A stretch of DNA of 64,000 nt from Dyadobacter subterraneus (GCF_015221875.1 NZ_JACYGY010000001.1:1054001-1118000), one strand, 5' to 3'. Counted from the first letter of the stretch, positions 54,171-63,521 are shown. Made by a program: numbers and translations. The notes: generated by a model from the letters alone, not told the origin.

Positions 54171-55736
54171 TTACTTGGCAGTTAAATCGATGAATGGAAT
54201 AATAACTTCCTCCAAAGAAACTCCTCCATGCTGGAAAGTATCCCGGTAAAGATTCACGTACTGATTGTAATTGTTCGGATATGCGAAGAAATAATCTTCT
54301 TTTGTAAATACGTAGGATGTTGAAACATGTGGTTTCGGCAGGAAAATGCGCTCAGGTTTGCGGCAAACCATTAAATGGTTGTCATCAAATCCAAGATTTT
54401 TTCCATGTTTGTATCGCAAGTTCGTATTCGTTTCGCGATAACCAATAATTTTAACCGGTTTCTGAACACGGATCATACCATGATCGGTCGTTAAAATCAA
54501 ACGGCATTTTTTCTCGGCCACTTTTTTTATAAATTCTAAAAGCGGAGAATGGAGCAACCATGATTTTGTAATAGATCTGTAAGCTGATTCATCAGGCGCC
54601 AATTCCTTAATCATTTGTACATCCGTACGGGCATGAGAAAGCATATCAACAAAATTATAAACAACTACATTTAACTGGTTGTTTAACAAATTGTTGAAAT
54701 TGTCGATTAACGATTTTCCCTGGTTTGTATTCAGGATTTTATTATAAGACGACTTGATATTGAAATGATTTGTTTCCAGTTGTTTTTGAAGGAAGTCAAA
54801 TTCGTGGTTGTTCAAACCTTCTTCACCATCCGGCGTATTTTCATCACTAACCCACCATTGCGGATGTTTTCTTTCCATTTCACTTGGCATCATACCAGAG
54901 AAAATGGCATTCCGGGCATATCCTGTTGTGGTTGGAAGAATAGAATAATAAGAGCTTTCTTCTTCAATATTAAAATATTCCTGAATGATCGGCTGGATCA
55001 CTTTCCACTGATCATAACGGAAATTATCAATCAATAAAAAGAAAACCGGTTCAGTTGATTTTTTCAGATATGGAAATACTTTCTGTTTCATCAATTGATG
55101 AGAAAGTACCGGGCGGTCAGCTTTTGGATCATTTAGCCAGCCTTCGTATTCCTGCTCAATAAATTTACAGAAGTTTGCATTTGCATCACTTTTCTGCATG
55201 CTGAAAACCTCTGACATACCCTGATCGTCGGAATTTTCAAGTTCCAATTCCCAGTAAATCAATTTTTTATATATATCAGCCCATTCCTCATGACCGATTC
55301 TGTCCTGATACTGCATGGCCAGGTTTCTGAATTCCTGCTGATAACTCAGCGTGGTTTTTTCAGTAACAAGTCTTTTGTTATCAAGTATTTTTTTAACAGA
55401 AAGTAAAATTTGGTTAGGGTTAAGCGGCTTAATCAGATAGTCATCGATTTTTGAACCGATGGCATCTTCCATAATGTGCTCTTCCTCACTTTTGGTGATC
55501 ATCACAACCGGAAGTGTTGGCTGCAACTGTTTTATTTGTGCGAGGGTTTCAAGCCCGGTCATCCCCGGCATCATTTCGTCTAAAAAGACAATATCATATC
55601 GATCATTTTCAATTCGGTCCAAGGCATCTGCACCACTGTTTACCGGTGTTACATCGTACCCCTTATTGGTCAAAAACATTATATGAGGTTTAAGAAGATC
55701 TATTTCATCATCTGCCCAAAGAATTTTATTTTGCAT
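54171..55736 (-). CDS. porX: PorX: response regulator fused to a PglZ domain (type IX secretion control)
   Basis: The 521-residue protein has an N-terminal receiver domain (LWADDEIDLLKPH, phospho-acceptor Asp53 in FLDEMMPGM, Lys in YLIKPLNPN) and, from about residue 200, a PglZ (alkaline phosphatase-like) domain with FLLIDNFRYDQW, STYGYARN-like (TTGYARNAIFSGMMP) and LTTDHGM. PorX with the sensor kinase PorY controls T9SS genes in Bacteroidota; the PglZ domain of PorX is a zinc-dependent phosphodiesterase. No porY gene is adjacent. T9SS clients in the window include the S8 protease at 6109-7782. Confidence 0.96.
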   Translation of the reverse strand: MQNKILWADDEIDLLKPHIMFLTNKGYDVTPVNSGADALDRIENDRYDIVFLDEMMPGMTGLETLAQIKQLQPTLPVVMITKSEEEHIMEDAIGSKIDDYLIKPLNPNQILLSVKKILDNKRLVTEKTTLSYQQEFRNLAMQYQDRIGHEEWADIYKKLIYWELELENSDDQGMSEVFSMQKSDANANFCKFIEQEYEGWLNDPKADRPVLSHQLMKQKVFPYLKKSTEPVFFLLIDNFRYDQWKVIQPIIQEYFNIEEESSYYSILPTTTGYARNAIFSGMMPSEMERKHPQWWVSDENTPDGEEGLNNHEFDFLQKQLETNHFNIKSSYNKILNTNQGKSLIDNFNNLLNNQLNVVVYNFVDMLSHARTDVQMIKELAPDESAYRSITKSWLLHSPLLEFIKKVAEKKCRLILTTDHGMIRVQKPVKIIGYRETNTNLRYKHGKNLGFDDNHLMVCRKPERIFLPKPHVSTSYVFTKEDYFFAYPNNYNQYVNLYRDTFQHGGVSLEEVIIPFIDLTAK

Positions 55737-55894
55737 ATGTATTATTTCAATTAGTACTGTTTAAAACAAAGAAAAACAACGTGCCAGTAAGAGGTATGGT
55801 ATTAAAAAATTGTGTTTTTAACATAATTTAAGGGTTTCCAGCCACTTCAAAGTCAAATTTGATTTTGTAATTTACTACTTTATAATTTTAATTT

Positions 55895-56635
55895 TCAGGA
55901 TAAAAATTTCCTTGTTACGCGGTCCAGATCATCCGGTGTATCCACGCCATGCGAATCGTCCGAAGTAACTACTGCTTTGATCGAATATCCATTTTCCAGC
56001 CAGCGCAACTGTTCCAGCGACTCAGCCTTTTCCAGTGAAGAAACTTCCAATTTTGTAATTGCTTCAAGAACATCCACGCGGTAAGCATAAATCCCAATGT
56101 GTTTGTAAAACGTATGAGAATCAAGCCAGTTTTCTGGCTCAACACCACGCAGATACGGAATTGTCTGTCTGCTGAAATAAAGAACTTCCTGCCGTTTGTT
56201 CAATACGGCTTTCGGTACGTTAACGTTGCAAAGGATATCCTGGCTGTCAATAACTTTTACCAAAGTAGCCAGTTCAATCGTGCCGTCGAGCACTTTTGCC
56301 AGACTGTTTATAGGTTCAGGGCTAATAAAAGGTTCGTCGCCCTGAATATTAATTACGTAATCATAATTTCCACCTGTTTTTTGCAATGCTTCAAAACACC
56401 TGTCGGTTCCGCTTTGATGATTTTCCGAAGTCATTACGGCCTTTCCGCCAAATTGATGAACGTGATCCAATATTCTTTCATCATCGGTTGCTACAATAAT
56501 CTGACTGAGATGCGTAGCTTTGGAGGATTGTTCATATACACGCTGTATCATGGATTTTCCGCCTATATCTACAAGAGCTTTGGCCGGAAAACGGGTTGAT
56601 GCGTAGCGCGCCGGTATTATTCCTAGTATCTGCAC
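55895..56635 (-). CDS. kdsB: 3-deoxy-manno-octulosonate cytidylyltransferase
   Basis: The 246-residue enzyme activates Kdo with CTP for lipopolysaccharide core synthesis. Motifs are IIPARYASTRFPAKALVDIGGKSM (4-27), ATDDERI, MTSENHQSGTDRC, NIQGDEPFI and HIGIYAYR. The start is GTG 56635, only 15 bases from the divergent start of the next gene. The gap between kdsB and porX is about 160 bases. Confidence 0.96.
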   Translation of the reverse strand: MQILGIIPARYASTRFPAKALVDIGGKSMIQRVYEQSSKATHLSQIIVATDDERILDHVHQFGGKAVMTSENHQSGTDRCFEALQKTGGNYDYVINIQGDEPFISPEPINSLAKVLDGTIELATLVKVIDSQDILCNVNVPKAVLNKRQEVLYFSRQTIPYLRGVEPENWLDSHTFYKHIGIYAYRVDVLEAITKLEVSSLEKAESLEQLRWLENGYSIKAVVTSDDSHGVDTPDDLDRVTRKFLS

Positions 56636-56650
56636 GTATTTAAAGTTTGA

Positions 56651-57484
56651 ATGATGTCATTTCCAAATTTGTTTCAAAATAAAGCTAAAATTTTGCAAAA
56701 ACTGTTTTCACATACGTTTTCACAAAATATCTGGCGCATACTTCCACATCCGGATCCTGACAGAAATGAATGGGCGGTCGAATTACGGGAAAGTTCGGAA
56801 AAGAAAGTATCGTTTGCCATCATTGATTTATCCGTCCCCGAATTGCGGTGGCAAGTTACGCCGGAAGGAGCAGATTGGTGGACTTCCCTGACTGCATTTT
56901 CTGGCGACCATTTATTTTTACACAATTACCGTTATCCTGATATACCGCAGCCAACAGACCTGCTGGCGATCTCTGCGGATTCAGGAAATTTGCTCTGGGC
57001 GCTTCCGAACTATGTCTTAGTCCGGACGTTAGATGGTGACTTATTGGAAGTTGCAACGTTTAAAGGGGAACAGTTTCAGAAATCTTTTTTTGATACCAGA
57101 ACAGAACTTTTGAGTCCGGTTTTAGAAGAAATTAATCTGCCATCCACGGAAATAATTTTAAAACAACCTGTTCGTTACAAGGAAAGAAATGTGTATTTTG
57201 ACAGGCTGTCATCCTTTTTGATGGATACACTGGGTATTTCCAAACCCATTTGTATTGATTATTTGGATGAAAGGCCCTATATGATGTTTTCTTATTATAT
57301 TTACGAGCAGGAAAAGGTAGTACAATATCTTCTTATCGTTACAGATCAAAAAGAAATCATTTTTCATGAACGACTTTCCGAGGGCCGGGATGGCGTTGGC
57401 CAGTCGACCATGATGATGAGAAATAAAATATTGGTATATCTTAAAAACAACAACGAATTTTCGAGTTTAACATTTTCATACTGA
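56651..57484 (+). CDS. Uncharacterised protein, possibly DUF4905
   Basis: The 277-residue protein has no signal peptide and no membrane helix. It contains many Trp, Asp and beta-strand-like stretches, such as NIWRILPHPDPDRNEWAVEL and DLLAISADSGNLLWALPNYVLV, which resemble a beta-propeller-like or DUF4905 family known in Cytophagales. The family call is tentative. Its TGA stop is directly followed by the ATG of the LysM gene, so the two are coupled. Confidence 0.75.
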   Translation: MMSFPNLFQNKAKILQKLFSHTFSQNIWRILPHPDPDRNEWAVELRESSEKKVSFAIIDLSVPELRWQVTPEGADWWTSLTAFSGDHLFLHNYRYPDIPQPTDLLAISADSGNLLWALPNYVLVRTLDGDLLEVATFKGEQFQKSFFDTRTELLSPVLEEINLPSTEIILKQPVRYKERNVYFDRLSSFLMDTLGISKPICIDYLDERPYMMFSYYIYEQEKVVQYLLIVTDQKEIIFHERLSEGRDGVGQSTMMMRNKILVYLKNNNEFSSLTFSY

Positions 57485-58468
57485 ATGAAATACATAGTTT
57501 ACCTCGCCATTTTGGCAGGTTTTTTAAAAGGAGCGGCAAATGCCCGTGCGAATGGAGTGAGTGTTGTAGATTCTATCGGGTATGAAAAAGTAGGCGGTAA
57601 GATTTATGTTTTACATAAGGTTAATCAAGGACAAACCATGTTTGCTGTCGTAAGACAGTATGGAACTACAATTCAATCACTTCGGGAAGCAAATCCGGGA
57701 ATAAGTGACAATGTTCAGTTTGGACAAACACTTCGTGTTCCTTATACTCCAAAAGCAAAGAAAAAAGAGGAATTAAAAAAGGAAGAGCCTAAAAAAGAAG
57801 TTGCGAAAGCACCAGTAAAAGACTCCGCTCCACTGCCTCCTCCTCCGACAACGACCTCGGCTCCTACGGCAGATGCGAAAGTTTCTGTTGCACCGAATGG
57901 TATTCACAGGGTTGAGGCTGGTCAGACGTTATACCGCGTAGCTGTGAAATATGGTGTTTTAATGGCAGATATCCGTAAATGGAATAATCTGAAAGATGAT
58001 AACCTTACTGATGGGCAAGAATTAATTGTCAGTGAAAAAGCAGCTGAAAAAAGTAAACAACCAGCACCAGAACCTGAACCGAAAAAAGTGGTAACCAATG
58101 TGGTAAAAGATTCTGTGCGTGCGAAAGCAGCCGTTGCGGAAAAAATTATGAAACCGGTGGAAGAAGTTGCACCGCCGAAAGTTGTTACCGGAAAGCGTAA
58201 ATCTGAGTCCGGTTTGGCAGAAGTAATTGAAACTGATGAAAGTACAAGCAAGTTTTTAGCCTTACACCGCACTGCGCCAATCGGCGCTCTGGTCGAAGTT
58301 TTGAATGAATATAACCAGGAAAAAATCATTGTAAGAGTGATAGGACGAATTCCTGATACGAGTGTCAATGATGATATTGTGATTAAATTGTCATCCCGCG
58401 CTTTCGAAAAAGTATCGCCTAACAGCAAGAGATTCAGAGCAGTTATCAGCTATCTTGATAATAATTAA
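57485..58468 (+). CDS. Secreted LysM peptidoglycan-binding protein
   Basis: The 327-residue protein has a signal peptide (about 1-21). A LysM domain is at about 39-78 (HKVNQGQTMFAVVRQYGTTI), then a Lys/Glu/Pro-rich linker, a second LysM at about 140-180 (RVEAGQTLYRVAVKYGV), another linker and a C-terminal domain of about 80 residues (IGALVEVLNEYNQEKIIVRVIGRIP) that resembles an RlpA-type double-psi barrel. It likely binds cell wall in the periplasm. The start codon follows the stop of the DUF4905-like gene with no gap. Confidence 0.9.
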   Translation: MKYIVYLAILAGFLKGAANARANGVSVVDSIGYEKVGGKIYVLHKVNQGQTMFAVVRQYGTTIQSLREANPGISDNVQFGQTLRVPYTPKAKKKEELKKEEPKKEVAKAPVKDSAPLPPPPTTTSAPTADAKVSVAPNGIHRVEAGQTLYRVAVKYGVLMADIRKWNNLKDDNLTDGQELIVSEKAAEKSKQPAPEPEPKKVVTNVVKDSVRAKAAVAEKIMKPVEEVAPPKVVTGKRKSESGLAEVIETDESTSKFLALHRTAPIGALVEVLNEYNQEKIIVRVIGRIPDTSVNDDIVIKLSSRAFEKVSPNSKRFRAVISYLDNN

Positions 58469-58554
58469 ATCTGCTTTTGAAATTTAAATGGACCGGGATT
58501 AGTTTAATAAGTATCCGGTTCAAAATAGATATACAAAATTCTGAAAGATTAATA

Positions 58555-58767
58555 ATGAAGCATTCACCTCAGTTCCGATCTAAAAGAGAAGAAGAAAGAG
58601 CAGCTGCAAAAAACACGACTGGCTATAAAATCTGGAGTGTTCTGTTTACGATCATGTATCCATTTATAGCCGTTTTTACTTTTGTATTTTCATGTATCGT
58701 GATGTTCTTCTCTGGGATTTCACGGGTTTTGGCGTACGTGTTGGGCAGAGGTCATGCTGGAAACTGA
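58555..58767 (+). CDS. Small membrane protein of unknown function
   Basis: From ATG 58555 the protein has 70 residues: a charged N-terminus (KHSPQFRSKREEERAAAK) then two close helices (IWSVLFTIMYPFIAVFTFVF and SCIVMFFSGISRVLAYVL). An upstream TTG at 58477 would add 26 residues unlike a natural start. The gene overlaps the next start by 14 bases. It is not recognised as any family, but its tight fit between the LysM and TIGR02757 genes supports that it is real. Confidence 0.65.
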   Translation: MKHSPQFRSKREEERAAAKNTTGYKIWSVLFTIMYPFIAVFTFVFSCIVMFFSGISRVLAYVLGRGHAGN

Positions 58768-59572
58768 GATTGAATTAATTCCAATTTCCCAGTCTATTAC
58801 TGATTTGTTGGAAGCCAAAGCGGCACAATATAATCAGCCGGATTTTATTCCTTTTGATCCGATCAGTATTCCACATCGTTTTTCTAAAAAACAGGATATC
58901 GAGATCATGGGTTTCTGGGCGGCGGTTCTGGCCTGGGGACAACGGAAAACAATCATAAATAAATGTCTGGAATTGTCTTCGTTGATGGACGATGCTCCTT
59001 ACGACTTTATCAAAAACCATCAGGACAGTGATCTAAAAAGATTTCTTGATTTTAAACACCGTACTTTCAACGCTACGGATACGCTTTACTTTCTCCACTT
59101 TTTTCAAAATTATTATAACAAATATGATTCGCTGGAAAATGCTTTCAGTAATCATATGACCGAAACGGACGTAACTATTGAAAACGGATTAATCGGTTTT
59201 CATGATTTGTTCAGCGACTCTGAAAATTTTCCTTTAAGAACCCGTAAACACATTGCTACGCCGGTGCGAAAATCGTCGTGTAAGCGATTAAATATGTTTT
59301 TGCGTTGGATGGTGAGGAAAGATGACAAAGGCGTTGATTTCGGGATTTGGAATATGATTAAACCTTCACAGCTTGTTTGTCCATGTGATGTGCATGTGGA
59401 CCGGATTGCAAGAAAATTAGGATTAATTCAGAGACCTGTCACAGATTGGCGGACGGCTGTTGAATTGACGGCTGCGTTGCGTATGCTAAACCCAAATGAT
59501 CCCGTTTTGTATGATTTCGCGTTATTTGGTTTAGGGATTGAAGGGTTCGCGAAAGAGGAATTTTTGATTTGA
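58754..59572 (+). CDS. TIGR02757 (DUF2400) family protein
   Basis: The 272-residue protein has the family features DPISIPHRFSKKQDIEIMGFWAAVLAWGQRKTII (about 35-68), DTLYFLHFFQNYY, CKRLNMFLRWMVRKDDKGVDFGIW and LVCPCDVHVDRIARKLGL. The last part resembles a helix-hairpin-helix base-excision fold (CPCDVHVDR ... LGL). Function is unproved; a DNA-related role is only suggested. Starts at ATG 58754, overlapping the small membrane gene. Confidence 0.9.
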   Translation: MLETEIELIPISQSITDLLEAKAAQYNQPDFIPFDPISIPHRFSKKQDIEIMGFWAAVLAWGQRKTIINKCLELSSLMDDAPYDFIKNHQDSDLKRFLDFKHRTFNATDTLYFLHFFQNYYNKYDSLENAFSNHMTETDVTIENGLIGFHDLFSDSENFPLRTRKHIATPVRKSSCKRLNMFLRWMVRKDDKGVDFGIWNMIKPSQLVCPCDVHVDRIARKLGLIQRPVTDWRTAVELTAALRMLNPNDPVLYDFALFGLGIEGFAKEEFLI

Positions 59573-59605
59573 CTTTATTGATTTCATTTGGGTTTTTCGC
59601 ATTTC

Positions 59606-59860
59606 TTATGCCACCCTTTCAGGGTTTTATTTCGTGTCTTAAATTATATTTTCTATAATAATATCCATCCCTTCGGGATTTGTCACTTCCGAACATTTGA
59701 TATAATATTTTATTATTTAAATCTTCAAAAGTCTAAATTCGCGGTTTTACCAACCCAGTTTAATTCTAATAATTTTCATGATCCACAATCCCGAAGGGAT
59801 GACATTATTATAGAAATGAAGATTCGATGAGTTTGGGTTAACCCTGAAAGGGTGATATAA
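59606..59860. repeat. 255-bp inverted-repeat element (MITE- or REP-like)
   Basis: Two diverged arms of about 75 bases face each other: 59606-59681 and 59787-59860. Both arms carry an outer palindrome (ACCCTTTCAGGGT, at 59612-59624 and, inverted, at 59842-59854), a shared TCTATAATAAT, and an inner palindrome (ATCCCTTCGGGAT, at 59667-59679, and ATCCCGAAGGGAT at 59788-59800). The centre is about 105 bases, AT-rich, with no gene. The structure suggests a non-autonomous mobile element or a folded RNA. It fills most of the gap between the TIGR02757 and ThuA genes. Confidence 0.7.
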
Positions 59861-59913
59861 AAATTCTACAAAATACCGATATGGGAAACAACTATTAATA
59901 CCAAAACTGTCAT

Positions 59914-59959
59914 AAAAAGAAGAATCCCGACTGATATACCAGCCGGGATTCTTCTTTTT
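59914..59959. terminator. Bidirectional terminator after the ThuA fusion gene
   Basis: AAAAAGAAGAATCCCG (59914-59929) and CGGGATTCTTCTTTTT (59944-59959) form a perfect 16-bp stem with a 14-base loop. It lies 21 bases after the stop of the minus-strand gene and may also stop plus-strand transcripts. Confidence 0.85.
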
Positions 59960-59980
59960 AAATATTCCTAACACAAAAAT

Positions 59981-62900
59981 CTACATCGCACTTTCCTTAA
60001 AATCAATCGTATCAATAGCAAAAAGTGGTTTGCCATTAGCCGACGGATTTTTGAAGACAAATACAACTTTATGCTTTTTATTATCCACTGGTGCTTTTAC
60101 AGGAATATTCAGCGTTTCAGATGACGATACATTTGCCTCACCGATTTTAAGTCCGGCAGGCGTGTCCAAATGTGCTTCCAGAATTCCTCCGGCTGTTTTG
60201 TCACTACTGATTACCGCAACTGTCAGCGTTGAAATATCTGTCAGGTCAATATCATCAAAGGCAATATAACTACCATTTGCAGAGCCTAAAACCACTTCCG
60301 GACCTGATGGTAATTTAAACTTTGTGAATCCTTTTCCATCATCCAGCGTATTGGCTTGTAATTTGGCCGGACGTAAAGCAATAGTTTTTGAACCAGTCTG
60401 AGGTCCCATGGTTCCGTTTCCTTTGTCGGTATAACTTGCCGTGAAAATGTACGAACCATCTTTTTTCTTAGCTTGTGTCACGTACGAGCTTTTCAAAGGT
60501 TTTTTGTCAACCACCTCTTTTTTGTTGAGTGAAAGAATGTATTTCACCATTTCTTCAACTTCTTCCGGTTTGTGCTGGGGATGCGCAGCCATGGCTTGTT
60601 CTCCCCAGTTGCCGCCACCGCCTTTGATGACTTTGTCAGTAAGCGTTTTTAAAGAATTACGCTGATTCTCATATCTTTTGGCAACTTCAATGTAAGCTGG
60701 TCCGATTGATTTTTTGTCAATCGAATGACAAGCTTTGCAATCACTCAGTTCGATCAGACGTTTTCCAGTATCAAAACCAGTATTTGCCTGATGACCCTGC
60801 GCTAAAACTGTTTTGTCAAAACCTTCCAGATAGTTAATCGTCAGCGTTACTTCGTCTTCCGGGATTGTTTTCTTCACAAGGCTTCCATCTTCTTTATCAG
60901 AAACCGCTACTTCATAGTTAACCGGTTTGTCATTCCAGTAAAACGTTTTGTTCCCTTTTATGGCAACGTCAACTTGTGGAATTGCATTTCCAGCCTTTAT
61001 TGAGACTTCCGAAGTGTTACTGTTCCCGGCGCTGTCGGTTACTTTTAAAACCGCAATATATTCACCCGGTTTTGTGTAAGTGAAAGTTGGATTTGGTAAA
61101 GCACTTTTGCCTAAACCTTTTCCAAATGACCATTCATATTTAATCGCATCACCATCATAATCAAGCGATCCCTTTGATGAAAATGCTACCTTCAATGGAA
61201 CGGCGCCAGTTGTATTTACAGCTTTTGCTGCGGCAACCGGAACGCGGTTTCCAGCGTTGAAAGTAATGTGGGAAAGGCTGGCTTCGTCATTCTGAGCAAA
61301 CCAGTTTGGTCCATATTCCAGCGTGTACAAAGATCCATCACTGGCAAACTGCATATCCATCGGGTGACTGAATTTGCCGTTCGGCATAAAGCGTTCAATA
61401 TTGAGCAGATCGCCTTTTTCATTCATCGTTACAATGTTGATGTAATCGCGGATCCAGTCATAAGCGAAGAACTTTCCGTTGTAATAATCAGGGAATTTAT
61501 CTTTTCCTGCTTTAAAATCATTGGCATAATAAACCGGACCAGCCATCGCATTTCTACCACCTTTACCTACAATCGGGCCAAATTCAGGAGAATCTGCATA
61601 TGGGTACCAGATAAATGCGGGCTGCGCCGGAGGCAATTTTGTGATACCTGTATTGTGTGGAGAATCGTTAATTGGTGCCGCCGGGTCAAATGGTTTTCCG
61701 GAAGTGCTGTCCGCAAAATTGAAACTGATGTATGGTTTGTTATCACCAATAAATAGGGGATAACCAAAATATCCTGCTTTTCTGGCCTGGTTCACTTCGT
61801 CATATCCGCGAGGTCCGCGTTTTGGATTGTCGTTGGACGCATCCGGTCCAACATCTCCCCAATACAAATAACCTGTGTGCTGATCGACAGAAATTCGGTA
61901 TGGATTACGTGTCCCCATTACATAAATTTCTGGTCTAGTTTTTTCGGTACCAACAGGAAATAAATTGCCTTCCGGAATGTCATAAAGATTAGTACCGCCA
62001 GGCATATTCGCACGACGATCTCCGTAACGAGGTTTGATACGTAAAACTTTTCCGCGTAAAGAATTGGTATTCGAGGAAGAATGACGTCCATCCCAGCCTT
62101 CACGTCCCGGGCGACCGTCAATCGGGCCATATCCATCCGACTGGAATGGATTTACATCATCACCCGTCGATAAATATAAATTTCCTTTGGCATCCCAGGC
62201 AATGGAACCACCTGTATGGCAGCAATCCGTTCTTTTAACCGGTACTTTTAGTAGATTTTCTTCGGTTGATAAAAGCAGTGTATCTTTGATATCATCATAT
62301 TTAAAACGAGACAAATGCTGCGCCGTATCCGCTTCCGTGGAAGGAGGAGAGTAATACAGATATACCAGTTTGTTGGTTTTAAAATTCGGATCAATATTCA
62401 ATCCCATTAATCCATATTCCTGTTTGGTATAAACCGGAACTTCTGCTACCACTTTTACTTTGCCCGTTTTTGGACTGTACAATTTCAGTTTTCCTTTTCT
62501 TTCAGCAAACAAAACACGTTGGTCATCCAGCACTACAAGTTCTGTTGGTTCGTCCAGTTTTGTGGCCAGTACTTTTTTAGTAAAACGATTTTCTTCCGGA
62601 CGGGATTTGGAATAATTAAGCTTGGCAGCCATTACGTAATTCAAACCGCCCATCAAATGTTTCAAAAAGACCGGATTTTCAAAAGTGGCATCTTCATGTC
62701 CAAAATTGGTATAAAAAGCTTTTCCACCATCAAATTCATGATACCACGACATCGGGTGATCATTGCCCATTTTACCGTCTTTATAAGATTTTTCATCAAT
62801 CTTGACAAGAACAGTAACCTGTGGATTGAAAGTCTTGAAATCGTAAAATTCATCCTTGATTTTCCAGCGATCCGGAAAACCTTCCATTGATGGATGTTCA

Positions 62901-63385
62901 CGGTTTACAACATAAGCTTCACCATTTTGCACATTCGGATTTCCCGGATGGCTTGCGAAATAGGCTCCGGCAAGTTTGTTATACCACTGCCAGTCATATT
63001 CGGTATCTGTTGCAGCATGAATACCAAGATATCCGCCACCGGCTTGAATATAATGTTCAAAGGCTTCCTGCTGATTGTCATTTAGTACATTTCCTGTCGT
63101 GTTGAGGAAAATAACGGCGCTGTATTTGCGAAGATTTTTTTCGGTGAAAAGTGCTGCATTTTCTGTCGTATCAACACTGAAACCATTTTCTTTTCCCAAC
63201 TTGGTAATAGCGGTTTTTCCTGCCCCGATTGATCCGTGACGGAAACCGGCCGTTTTTGAAAATACTAAAACACGTTTTTCAGGGGTAACAGATTGGGCAT
63301 TAACGGTGATAGAAAAACAAACGCAGAGTGCAATGCAAAATGCGTTCAGATAATTCATCTTTTTTTTGCGGACGTGATCCTTCAT
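59981..63385 (-). CDS. Secreted multidomain protein: ThuA, sugar dehydrogenase-type propeller, PKD, cytochrome c, carbohydrate-binding-like
   Basis: The 1134-residue protein has a signal peptide (to about residue 31; ATG 63358 is an alternative start). A ThuA domain (about 35-260: VLVFSKTAGFRHGSI, GGGYLGIHAATD) is followed by a PQQ-dependent glucose/sorbosone dehydrogenase-type beta-propeller (about 275-715: GLMGLNIDPNF, SIAWDAKGNLYLSTGDD, LRGKVLRI, GTRNPYRISVD). Then come a PKD domain (about 730-815: YEWSFGKG), a heme c motif CKACH near residue 880 with GPAYIEVAKRY, and a C-terminal carbohydrate-binding-like domain (about 985-1134). A periplasmic or surface oxidation of sugars with electron passage to the heme is inferred. 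The downstream sugar isomerase fits a sugar pathway. Confidence 0.9.
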   Translation of the reverse strand: MKDHVRKKKMNYLNAFCIALCVCFSITVNAQSVTPEKRVLVFSKTAGFRHGSIGAGKTAITKLGKENGFSVDTTENAALFTEKNLRKYSAVIFLNTTGNVLNDNQQEAFEHYIQAGGGYLGIHAATDTEYDWQWYNKLAGAYFASHPGNPNVQNGEAYVVNREHPSMEGFPDRWKIKDEFYDFKTFNPQVTVLVKIDEKSYKDGKMGNDHPMSWYHEFDGGKAFYTNFGHEDATFENPVFLKHLMGGLNYVMAAKLNYSKSRPEENRFTKKVLATKLDEPTELVVLDDQRVLFAERKGKLKLYSPKTGKVKVVAEVPVYTKQEYGLMGLNIDPNFKTNKLVYLYYSPPSTEADTAQHLSRFKYDDIKDTLLLSTEENLLKVPVKRTDCCHTGGSIAWDAKGNLYLSTGDDVNPFQSDGYGPIDGRPGREGWDGRHSSSNTNSLRGKVLRIKPRYGDRRANMPGGTNLYDIPEGNLFPVGTEKTRPEIYVMGTRNPYRISVDQHTGYLYWGDVGPDASNDNPKRGPRGYDEVNQARKAGYFGYPLFIGDNKPYISFNFADSTSGKPFDPAAPINDSPHNTGITKLPPAQPAFIWYPYADSPEFGPIVGKGGRNAMAGPVYYANDFKAGKDKFPDYYNGKFFAYDWIRDYINIVTMNEKGDLLNIERFMPNGKFSHPMDMQFASDGSLYTLEYGPNWFAQNDEASLSHITFNAGNRVPVAAAKAVNTTGAVPLKVAFSSKGSLDYDGDAIKYEWSFGKGLGKSALPNPTFTYTKPGEYIAVLKVTDSAGNSNTSEVSIKAGNAIPQVDVAIKGNKTFYWNDKPVNYEVAVSDKEDGSLVKKTIPEDEVTLTINYLEGFDKTVLAQGHQANTGFDTGKRLIELSDCKACHSIDKKSIGPAYIEVAKRYENQRNSLKTLTDKVIKGGGGNWGEQAMAAHPQHKPEEVEEMVKYILSLNKKEVVDKKPLKSSYVTQAKKKDGSYIFTASYTDKGNGTMGPQTGSKTIALRPAKLQANTLDDGKGFTKFKLPSGPEVVLGSANGSYIAFDDIDLTDISTLTVAVISSDKTAGGILEAHLDTPAGLKIGEANVSSSETLNIPVKAPVDNKKHKVVFVFKNPSANGKPLFAIDTIDFKESAM

Positions 63386-63487
63386 TATAAGGCTAAATTG
63401 GGTTTTGGTAAAAGGTCATGGTTTACTTACTTATAAACTTCTGTTTTCTACTATTTCCTTCGAAAAAATTTGCAACAAAATGTATAA

Positions 63488-63521
63488 AAAAACCTATCAG
63501 TCATAAGAACGATAGGTTTTT
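63488..63521 (-). terminator. Terminator after the truncated sugar isomerase gene
   Basis: AAAAACCTATC (63488-63498) and GATAGGTTTTT (63511-63521) form a perfect 11-bp stem. On the minus strand it follows the isomerase stop (63552) by about 30 bases and ends in a T-run. Confidence 0.85.

Noticed and set aside
57922..58428. 168-residue minus-strand frame
   Set aside because: It lies opposite the Lys/Glu/Pro-rich linkers and LysM domain of the gene at 57485; its Ser/Thr-rich composition is a shadow of that sequence.
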